From contig MU004181.1 in the NCBI GenBank assembly GCA_010093605.1, positions 3,688,215-3,752,214 of the forward strand: a stretch of DNA of 64,000 bases. Direction: 5' to 3'. Both the position numbers and the translations under genes were made by a program. This DNA is from Lophium mytilinum (lineage: Eukaryota; Ascomycota; Dothideomycetes; Mytilinidiales; Mytilinidiaceae). The notes beneath the pieces were generated by a model that was not told the origin of the DNA, ran no database searches, and was given only the letters and a program-made list of their open reading frames with translations. Below, one piece after another: positions 55,053 to 64,000 of the stretch (the first letter of the stretch is position 1; every line of letters begins with the position of its first letter).

Positions 55053-55983
55053 CTCGGCAAGGCACACTGGTCATCTCACCGGTGCTCATGGCGGAAGGAG
55101 AAGTGATTGTAAGAAGGAGGGTTGTCCGGGCAATGTGTTGGCCGCTGCAGATGGGGCGCACTGGGCCTCTCGGCATGGAAATGTGCATGAGGCTTGAGGC
55201 TGAGCCGAACCGAGATTTTAATTGGCACGAAGCAGACAAATCGCAAACGCCAATACCTCCGTCAAGGCGAAACAGTGGCAATGCATCACAGACGAGGCAC
55301 TGGTCAGGGCCTGTTGCGTTGATGTCGTTGAAATAAAGCTGAAGCGAAGGGGTTAGAGGACAACGGTGCCGCCGCCGCCTTCACGGATACTAATGGACCC
55401 ATCTGTCCCTGGGATAATGCCAAGATCTCTCGTACACAGTACTTGTATGCAGTCAGTAAGCCTTATGTTTCCTAGGACTCGGCTTATGCGTTGACCCAAG
55501 GCTTTCACAGGCCGCAGGTCAAAAGGCTAATAGAAGGGCCACATGGCATGCTACTAGAGCCTTTTCTCCCTTCTCCATGCTACCTAATCATCCGATACAC
55601 TGCCTATCGGCATCCTGACAGCCTCACAGCCCAAACACTAGAGACCCCGTACTGTCGACATTTGCTCTCATAGGAGGCACTCCGCCACGCACCGACCCGC
55701 CTTTCGTGCGCTGGGTAGCCTGCCGTGTGCGCATTTGCCTGCATTAGCCGGAATTGCTCTTGTGGTACCAGAAAAGGATTTTCCCGGAGTACACCGCTAA
55801 TCCTCGCAGGAATTTACCTCTGGAAAAGCCCACGCTTCGTTCTCCGAAGAAATTGCACTCATCGCTACCCGAAATCTCCTCAACTCACCATCCTATACCC
55901 AAGGGCTCCTAGATTAGTATCACCTTTGCGAGGAAAACCATCTTCAACAGTTCTGACCTCTCAAGCCCATTTTCTATTTCATC
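55053..55983. other. Divergent intergenic region
   Basis: About 930 nt between the CorA-like start and the small two-exon gene on the plus strand. Promoters of both should lie here. I see no other gene. Confidence 0.55.
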
Positions 55984-56303
55984 ATGACACATTACCGGTC
56001 ACCATCCACAAAGCTCGAATGGTCTGTTCAGGTGCTGAATGATGCATACATTGATAGCAAAAGACTGTGGGAAATGATGGACGAACTGTTCCCCCGTGGA
56101 GATTACAAGGCTCGGGTGAGCAACAAGTCTGAGAGTTCATGGTCGTATTCTGATTCATCATTCAGCATAAAGACAACCGCTGGATGATCCAAGCCCCAAG
56201 AAAGCTCACAGACGCAAGTGCACTCTCTGAGCAGCTTATCGGTCGTCTAACTCTTCTTAAGGACGAGATCGAATCCATCTACCAAGAGTCCTCCTCGGTT
56301 TAA
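55984..56303 (+). CDS. Small two-exon protein of unknown function (89 aa)
   Basis: Exon 1 (55984-56115) and exon 2 (56166-56303) join across a 50-nt intron with donor GTGAGC, branch-like CTGATTC and acceptor TTCAG. The product is 89 residues: a basic start (MTHYRSPSTKLEWSVQVLND), a helix with KRLWEMMDELFPRGDYKAR, then HKDNRWMIQAPRKLTDASA and a final acidic helix (LLKDEIESIYQES). It has no signal peptide or membrane segment. The clean splice, the phase-0 join and the protein-like composition on both sides support a real gene. I do not recognise a family. Confidence 0.6.
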
Positions 56304-59300
56304 TGCCCAGATTGTATCCCACGTCTCCCGAGGCGTGCGTGAGCCTAAGCATCTATCGTCGAACTCCGAATGCAACAAAGATCAGCCTACATAGTACCAC
56401 AAGAGGGCATCCGAAGCTTATGCTGTCAGCTCGCAAACCACACCAAAGTCCGAGGGTACGAGTGTTAGTAGTGTAAAGCGCACGTCAGCATCCACACACA
56501 AAGTTCAGGAAGCATCCAAGTTTAATAGTCTATCACATATACTCGGTGATGCATAGAGAGGTGTCAGATTTAGTCATTGCTTGTTACAAATTTTCGATGC
56601 ATCAATAACTGCCTCAAATTAGTTCCGTCGCACGTGTGCATACCCGCTATGTAATAGAACGTCCCGCAGTCATTTACCAGAGCAGCCCTCTTCTAATTTC
56701 CGCTTGCCTTTTCTTTTTACGGGGGCGAATTCGTACATCGTACCCCTTCGCTCGACAGTGGCGACGGACAGCAGAATGCGCAGTCACTGTTCAGAATGTG
56801 CCATCCTTCGCCAGTGGCGGTTGTTGCATGAGCACGCTCGGGAACGTCGTTTGGCTGACCCTGCAACACCCTTGTACACTTCTCGTTACACGACATCGTC
56901 TACATGCATGACATCTTCGCAGCGGTTTCCCAATCACCGAGTCCTTGATAATACGTCTGTCTAGAGCAGATATCGGTCCTTTCGGAATGCTCTCTTCTCC
57001 CTATCATGTATCCATCTTGGCTAATCCACAAGTTTCGAACACGTTGTCTTTTGCAGGCTTGCGATATGCAGTCTATACTGCTTTCTAAGTTTCGGACTGC
57101 GCCACCGGTAATCAACCAATTGGATGGGCCGGGCTTGGGGATATGCTTCCGATACAACACACATACTCTCGATCCACTAGGCTACATCACCACTTCCTCG
57201 TCAAAGCATCCCATTGGATTTGGAACCTGCATAAGTCCCAGAAAGGCGAACGCCTTGCAGTGTTCAAAGTGAGCCCGCGCCGTTGAGCCGCCTGGGCTCG
57301 GAGGCACTCAAAAGAGTTCTAGGTTTAGATGTGCATAGAAAATTATTTCGCAATCCTTCATGGAAGCTACATTGAAAATGAAGGTCATAATGTCGGCTCA
57401 TAGCATCTCTTGAACAGTCTAAAAGTCGGGATTTTCTTAATGTCTATCATTTCTCGTTTCTTGCAGCGCCTCAGTCGGATTGCGAATGACCTATACCAAC
57501 GTCAAGTACTGCAACCTGTTTGATAAAGAAAACTTTTGCAGTGGATCACATTGTGCTATACCTACGATGATAGCCACCGTGACCACTGAAAGGTGGCGGA
57601 GGTGGAGGCGACTCCAACGAAGGCATTTGGTCCAGCAACCCGTAAGCGGCTCTGACGGCCGCGGAAGCTCATCAGCGGTGGAAGTAGGCGTATATCGTAC
57701 CTCGTTACGAATAAAAAGAGGCGAAATGAAGCAGCCAGTGATCCAACATGTAAGATTGCTTCACCGGACCGTGACTCCTATCCACTTCCAAGATTATCAC
57801 AAGCAACAGCACACCAAGGCAGCCTCCAGGGCAGACTTAGACCTCTTTAATTCAACCTGACATCAACAAGCCCTACCTCGCCCCGCTCTACAGGCTTTCC
57901 ATAATCACACCACGTATATGTGCCTCACCTACGACGTTCTTACACGTATGACCCGCCTCACAGTCACTAAGCACGAAGGCCCCCTCAGCCCCACGGAAGT
58001 AACCACACCTCATCCCCTTCCGCGGTCGACAAAGGTTCTAATCCTGAATACCCCCTTTCAGTCACTAACAACTTCCTCGATCTATACTATCCTTGGAAAC
58101 TGTGCACAAGGGCCCCCGTCCGGTAGCATCACCACCGGTTCTAGTAACCCATAGGCGATACGTCTGGCCTCTCCAGAGCGCCTTAACCTCTTCAAGCGAC
58201 GCACACAGCATGCCTTCCCGGCCTCAGTAAGCGATAACAGGTGTACTTAGACAGCGTGTGCACGAGTCTCTACTGGTGCACCTAAGGCATGACGTGTTCA
58301 GGCACCCTGTTCGAGGCACACACGTCTGCAGCGCTCACATCGCACAGAAGCTCGTCATTCCGCTTGTTGCGGACACTCTGAATGGCGAGGGGGGCAGAAG
58401 CATAGGCAGCCGCCGTTGTTGCCTGTGGCCGCATACTGGACTGCGTTAATCGCGCCTTTTCAGAACATGTTGCAGATGAACCTGCGGAAGAGGGGCGAAA
58501 AAGGGGGTGGGGGTTTCACTGGTGGCAGGCTCGGCGACGAGGGTGCGCTGGAGGAAGGCGGTGATGTGATTCGTAAGGGGTTGCGAGGAGTCCTTCAATG
58601 TAAAATAGATAAACACTACACGATATCCTAACTCATCGCCCATATTGATAGAGGCTTTATGATTTAAACCCTTATTTCAAGCGACAATCTCTTGCTAATA
58701 TCGATCTAGTTGGGGTCGGGGGTCATTATTGAGGTGAGTTGGTCCGATCTATACAACGGAATCGATGCAATTGATACGTCATATTCTAATTGAATATCCA
58801 CCAACCTTGGGTCACATGTTGGCAGTTGGTTCATGGCAGAGGTCCTGTTGCATGCTAAGCGAATCAACATATACGATACTAGGGACTATTCTGTTGGCCT
58901 TTTACTGCGGCCCAGCCTCTCCGAATGGCGCTGAGAGTCGATTCGTTTGGCATGGGGGGTTCCCCAAATACGGGATTGTGGGATATTCATTCATACCCAT
59001 GACTTTCAAGTCCTATGGAGCATCCCGCGTGCCGTCTTTCCTTAGACATGGAGAAGCCGGATTGTTGAATGTGTGTAGGCAAGGGGGTTGTTCATGAACC
59101 GGGCAGATCTTCTGTAGTGGTTAGATCGTAGAATGCCTCCGGAGTGCTGTCTGCCTTGAAGAGAGAAACAGGGATTGCTCTCAAGATAGAAAGAGGACTG
59201 TGAACATGGAGAGACATAGTAAGGATTTAGCTGTTGAATAATGCAGGTACCTTGTATCGCGAAACTAACTCCAATTCGCTGTGCGGCACAGATACGAAGA

Positions 59301-59432
59301 AACGAAGGTTGAGGCAGACCTCACTACCCCATTTCTGGTTAGGCCGGTTAATCGCGGGACATATCCGCGCTATCGTCATTCCTCAACGACGAGCGACGCG
59401 TGCTGCTGCTCTTTCTCTCTCCCACATGCGCC
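56304..59432. other. Longest gene-free stretch in the window
   Basis: About 3.1 kb. Many open frames of 60-126 codons occur on both strands, but none has a domain, signal peptide, good splice structure or consistent codon bias. I recognise no transposon ends or tRNA. Parts may be decayed genes. The final 200 nt are the promoter of the RabGAP gene. Confidence 0.45.
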
Positions 59433-61942
59433 ATGAGGACCTTGGACGAAGCGAGGTGGGTGTGTGGGTCCTAGCTATGCGCAGGATAAATGCTAAAACT
59501 TGTGTAGAAAGTGTTGGCCCCAGCTAGATGGAGTCAGCTCTATCGGCCAGTTGAAGAAGGTTGTGTCTTCGCCGGATGAGCCCCGAATCACTACAGGTTT
59601 ACGGTCGATATGTTGGAAGGTAGGCGCATTATGCCCCCCTGTAGAGGTAGCTATACTCATAGAATCTAACAGATATTTCTCCTCTTCCATAATTTCGACC
59701 GTACGTCATGGCCGACCGCTCTCGTAGATTCGAGAACCGCATACGACTCCCTCCGGTCCCACTTCCTACGAGCAATCGAACACCCTGACGAGATTGAGTC
59801 TGCTGTAGACCCGTTGAGTGAACATGAAGAGGTACTACACCCAATGCGGCTCGTCATAGGGCAGAGAAACCAAACTCAATCTGTCTGACAACTCACTAAG
59901 ACTTGAAAGTCCCCCTGGGTAGCCCTCCGCAATGACGAGACCCTACGAGCCGAGATTTTTCAAGACGTCGAACGATGCATGCCGGACAACATGTACTTCC
60001 GCCAGCCGTCGACTCAGAACATGATGCTGGACATAATCTTCATATTCTGCAAGTTGAACCCAGATATCGGATACAGACAGGGCATGCATGAGGTGCTGGC
60101 CCCTATACTTTGGGTTGTGGAAAGAGATGCTATCGACCCAGCAAGCATAGAGCGCGGGCGAAATACTGGTATGGCAAGCAGACTGCTCCGCGATGTCTGC
60201 GATCTTCGCTTCGTCGAGCACGATACGTTCACGTTGTTCCAACTGGTCATGCAGAACGCGAAGTTCTTCTATGCTCCTGGAGAAGGACAATCAGGTTTCT
60301 CGCAAGCGCCTCAGGCCGATACGCCGATGTTGATACGAAGCAAGAGGATATTTGAGGAATATCTTCCCATGGCAGATCCGCCCCTAGCCGCTCACCTGAA
60401 GAAGGTGGATATAGTTCCTCAAATATTTCTCATGTACGTCAAGCCTTTCATCGTCAGCATAAGTTCATTACTAATGACTGCAGGCGGTGGATACGGCTTC
60501 TGTTTGGCCGAGAGTTTTCATTCAACGAAGTATTGGTGATGTGGGACATACTTTTTGCCGAGGACTCATCCTTAGAGCTTGTCGATTTTATTTGCATAGC
60601 GATGCTGCTTCGTATACGGTGGGACCGTAAGTTAATCCCTAGGATCCGATCACTTTCACATTACTGACCATCATTAGTCGTTGAGGCCGACACAAATACT
60701 GCTTTCACACTACTGTTAAGATACCCTGAACCCGACAATCCACCCTTTACCTTTGTACATGATGCGTTATATCTGCGCGATAATCTTACTTCCCAAGGCG
60801 GTGCCAACATCATCAAGAAATACGGCAAGAAATCGCCACCAATATCCGGAAACGATTCGCGTGTAGCCAGCCACGCTCGCACGCCAATTGGAGCTTCAAA
60901 TAGTCTCGTTCCACAGCCCGGAAGCCTAGAAGCTATACTACAGGATGCTGCCCGAGGTGTCTACAACCGCGGGGAGAAATGGGGCATTGCGAAAGCTGTG
61001 CGCGACGCGGTTGGGGAGGTAAAGAAAAACGTGCAGACGTTGCAGCAGGCCAACTCTGGGCAAAGTACCCCAAGATCTGGCGGAAGAGAATACAGAAAGC
61101 CGGCACGACCTGTGCTTAAATCCACACAGTCCAACTCTGAAGTTTTGCGGAGGATTTCTGCGCTCGAGGCGCGGAACAAAGGTCTCGCCAAGATGCTCGA
61201 GGGCGCACTCTCTGAACTATGGGACTGCCACAAGGAGAAAAGCGACGAGGCGGATGTTGACAAAGCATCTTTAGAAGCATTGAGTGTCGCTATTGCCAAG
61301 GTCCAATTCGTACAGGTTTATCTAGAAGACGCATCAATACCCCTACCTATCGAAGAAGACAAAGGCAAAGCGCCAATGAGAGTCCTCATCCCACCAGAGC
61401 GCACCTCTAGCGCACCACCAACCTCAAGCCCGACCTCTTCAAGGTCCGGAGCTATTTCGTCACCATCTTCCAAATCTTCACGACCACAAATAAGCATTGG
61501 CAACTCCTCATCAAGCAAATCCGCCCTTCCAATTGATATTCCATCCCTCCCAACCACACTCAAGAATTCTACCTCTAGAATCACCGCTGTGCCCACCATT
61601 ACAGCACCTAGTCCCTCGCCACCCAGCCCAACCATCTCAGTCTCTGCTCGCGCGCGCCCTGCACTCGCACAATCATCTTTCTCCTGGATGCTTGGCCAGG
61701 ACGAGCGCACCTCCACGTTCGCATCCGCGTCTGCACACACCGCCTTTCCGTCAGATGAAAAACGGCGCATGGCTAGGGGCAAGGATGGCATCGGCGGAAA
61801 GGGATACCTGTTTGGAGAAGACGATGAGGAGGGTAGCTCGATAAAGGATGGACGGGCGAAGGGAAAGGGAAGCAAGGCGGAGAAGGAGGTTGAGGAGGAA
61901 GTTATCGACTTGGGGCCGTTGGGGAAGAGCGCGGTAGCTTGA
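59433..61942 (+). CDS. TBC1D5-like Rab GTPase-activating protein
   Basis: Six exons (59433-59455, 59508-59619, 59673-59831, 59910-60433, 60484-60626, 60678-61942) encode 741 residues. The TBC domain covers about 35-330. It begins GLRSICWK. It contains the arginine finger in IFQDVER (Arg120, IxxDxxR) and the glutamine finger in GYRQGMHE (Gln155), then RWIRLLFGREFSFNEVLVMW. The TBC1D5 layout shows in the long insert around 185-245 and the C-terminal disordered part with coiled-coil ISALEARNKGLAKMLEGAL (about 475-495). Both catalytic fingers are intact. Family members stimulate Rab7-type GTPases in retromer and endosome-autophagy traffic. The first exon is only 23 nt and was found by the conserved MRTLDEAR start. 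All introns are 50-78 nt. Confidence 0.85.
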
Positions 61943-63017
61943 GGGATAGTAGAATACTGCTTTTGTGAACTTTTAGATTGTTGTATACCATTCTGATGAA
62001 ACTCAGCTTGTATTTGAAATTGATGGAAATCACCCGTCGTCTTGACTTCTATCGGGCATCACTGAACCACCCCAGGCAATACTGAAAGCGTGCTTGTATA
62101 TGCGTCTGCTTGAGTAGCTAATTCAGGGCATATGTTGCTTGGTTATGGCCTGTGATGCGAGAAGCGGACTGGCTCCCGTTCATACATCCGACTAGCACCA
62201 GGATTCCATGACCTAATTCACGGCCCTTAGATTATATTTTTAAAAAAAATCAGGCGATATCAGGACATTTGAGACTAGGTTCTCTCTCGCGAACCAAACA
62301 CTAGGCTGGCTCCCAAGTGTACGGTCCTAGGCCAGAAGTCTGGGCACACGGACTCAGCTCCAATCTGCCCACTCAACACCACTGTTGGGGGTAGCCTGGC
62401 TGTTGAGCAGGCAATCAGTCAAGAGGCAGTCTAATATGCATTGCTTGAAGCTTTACATCGCCCTTGAGTCTTCGGAACCTTGCGGGGGACCCCAAACAGT
62501 GGCGTACTAGTGTGCCCAGACTTGTGGCCTGTCACTGCACGTCTAGTACCATTGTCGTGCTCTGCTATGATGCTTCTGGCCCTAAATCAGAAATGATCTC
62601 TACGGCGCACACAGCGCCCAACGTCACTGCAGTGATGCGTACGGTCTGGTTCAAAGTTGTTGCAATAGTCACAAAACTGAGACTCCCTGTCGCGATCACA
62701 AACGCAAGCGGCCTTCATTCTGAACTCCGAGCCAGGTATAAGCGCCTTCTATGAGGTTGATTTTTACCTCCATGAATCATAATCCACTAAAACATTGCTG
62801 GAAGCGACTATATGTAATCTCAATGTGTTCGCTGTTCTAAATAAATCAAATGACCCAACGTGGTGAGTCGTAACCTCTCTGTGCCGCCCTCCCATGCTTT
62901 TTGACCCAATGCAAGCCAACTCCCTCGCCAAATGCAGCATACCAAAATCAAAACCCAGGCCCAAACTCCCTCTCAAAGCCCTCTTCGCCTTGCCAAGCCT
63001 CACTCATAGCACCGCCT
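61943..63017. other. Convergent intergenic region
   Basis: About 1.07 kb between the converging RabGAP and acidic-protein genes. It contains an AT-rich spot near 62.24 kb (TTTTTAAAAAAAAT-like). No gene or RNA is supported; the 96-codon frame at 62464-62754 has no recognisable pattern. Confidence 0.55.
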
Positions 63018-63874
63018 CTAATATCTCACATTCCTCCTGAACCCAGCGGCCCGCTTCCCAAACGAACGAGGATGGTTCCTCGCACGCTCCATCTCCTGGG
63101 CAGCCTGCACAGCCAACAAGCGGCGTCTCTCGTACTCGGTCTCGAACCTGGGTTTGACGTCCTCCTGTGGTTCGCGCTTCATCTTTGGGAGGCCGGGGAA
63201 GCCAGCTGAGAAGCCGGGTGGGAAGGTAGGGGCGCTGGGTCCCATGACGTACGGACGGCCCTCGCGTCGAGCTCGTTCCATATCGGCGATGATGCGGCGG
63301 CGGGCTGTCTCGGCGTTGTGCTGGTGGGCGTAGTTCTGCTGTACTTCGTTTTCGCGGTTGGCATCCTCCTCCTCCTCCTCCTCATCATCATCATCATCAT
63401 CGTCATCCTCCTCTTCGCCATCCTCGTCGCTCTCCTCGCCCTCGTTGTCGTCATCAGACTCGTCCACGCCAAAGTCATTGCCGATGCCAAACTCATCGTC
63501 GATGTTGATGGCATTGCCAGACTTCAGAATGCTAAAATCTGGTAAGTTCCATCTCCCTACCGCCATCACATACTCTACCCTTACATTTGCTTTGAATCGG
63601 AGGAATCCGAGTCAGAAGAGTCACTGCTGCTGCTACTCTCATCGTCCGAGACATCAGTGCGGCGTTTGCGGTTGCGGGCTCGCGGTTTCGGTGGCGGGGC
63701 TGGAAGGTCGTCGTCGTCGTCGAATACGAGTCGTGTTCCGGCGCCTTTGGACACGACCGTTTTCGGCACTGCGTTGGGTGCATACACGTAAGGGACGACT
63801 GGAACGGGCCTCGGTGCCAGAGGTGAAGCGGAAACTATAAGTAGTCTGTTAGCATAATGCTCAAAGAAAAGCAC
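63018..63874 (-). CDS. Acidic, Ser-rich, probably nuclear protein; 5' end unresolved
   Basis: The last exon (63018-63531) joins the previous one (to 63585) through a 53-nt intron (donor GTAAGG, acceptor TTTTAG). The upstream exon probably begins at an acceptor near 63834; the start codon and any further exons may lie towards or beyond the right edge. The visible part, about 250 residues, has a Pro-rich stretch, a short acidic run, a basic cluster (PKPRARNRKRR, a possible nuclear signal), a Ser/Asp run, a long Asp/Glu run, then an Arg/Glu helix (ETARRRIIADMERARREGR) and a basic C-terminus (SFGKRAAGFRRNVRY). No domain is recognised. Acidic-basic alternation of this kind is common in chromatin or ribosome-assembly factors. 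Confidence 0.6.
63363..63420. repeat. Trinucleotide tract (TCC/TCA)n inside a coding exon
   Basis: Consecutive CCT/CTC/CAT/CGT-type triplets on the plus strand encode the Asp/Glu run of the acidic protein on the minus strand. The tract is in frame with the gene and would vary in length in whole codons. Confidence 0.75.
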
Positions 63875-64000
63875 TAGAAGCTCGAATCAGGCGTTCGCAG
63901 AGGTATGAAAGTGTTTGTATTTTCGTCCTTGAAAAAATGATGGATGATCGATCGGCGTGGATGAAACATTGCTCGTGAACGCGTCATCTGAGGTGGCTCG

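Noticed and set aside
63318-63840. Plus-strand frames rich in Ile/Leu or Ser
   Set aside because: These are antisense readings of the Asp/Glu and Ser triplet tract of the acidic protein.

Overview
This window is nuclear DNA of a filamentous ascomycete (Pezizomycotina; a dothideomycete would fit, but this is inference). The evidence is short GT-AG introns, mostly 45-70 nt, with CTRAC-like branch sites; single genes on alternating strands with no operons; and fungal families such as an Spc98/GCP3 subunit, Csc1/Phm7 channel, Flc-type TRP-like protein, Pth11/rhodopsin-like receptor and DUF1772 protein. A tandem duplication that differs only by transitions, mostly CpA/TpA, looks like repeat-induced point mutation (RIP).

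Layout. 1-1625 (-): TmpA/TmpL-like membrane flavoprotein, cut by the left edge. 4.6-8.0 kb (+): Csc1/Phm7 channel. 8.5-9.8 kb (-): BTB protein. 9.9-10.4 kb: degenerate repeats. 11.4-14.3 kb (+): gamma-tubulin complex component 3. 14.7-15.4 kb (-): GFA/CENP-V enzyme. 16.7-18.0 kb (+): coiled-coil protein. 18.7-20.5 kb (+): MFS sugar transporter. 21.6 kb (-): tRNA-Leu(AAG). 22-23 kb: RIP-marked duplication and a decayed UNC93-like gene. 23.7-24.9 kb (-): protein with a variant Zn2Cys6-like motif. 25.3-26.0 kb (-): DUF1772 protein. 28.0-29.9 kb (+): cytochrome P450. 30.6-32.7 kb (+): large membrane protein of unknown function. 33.1-34.1 kb (+): beta-propeller. 34.5-35.9 kb (-): rhodopsin-like receptor. 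37.1-38.6 kb (-): flavin monooxygenase. 40.9-41.9 kb (-): PAQR/Izh receptor. 42.4-43.8 kb (-): histidine acid phosphatase-like. 44.9-47.3 kb (-): Flc/TRP-like channel. 49.9-52.0 kb (-): protein kinase with a long N-terminal domain. 52.9-55.05 kb (-): CorA-like membrane protein. 56.0-56.3 kb (+): two-exon microprotein. 59.4-61.9 kb (+): TBC1D5-like RabGAP. 63.0 kb to the right edge (-): acidic, Ser-rich protein.

Most of the window is ordinary housekeeping and membrane biology: microtubule nucleation, osmosensing, endosomal traffic and transport. The accessory part is 22-30 kb, where a decayed transporter, a RIP-like duplication, a zinc-cluster-like protein, an anthrone-oxygenase-like DUF1772 protein and a P450 sit together. 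It has the look of a small or eroded metabolic cluster, but there is no backbone synthase in view. The other unusual neighbourhood is 49.8-55 kb, where a kinase with an uncharacterised N-terminal region lies next to a CorA-like protein that lacks the GMN selectivity motif.

Exon coordinates were set by hand from splice signals and reading frame. Several long intergenic stretches hold nothing that I could recognise.
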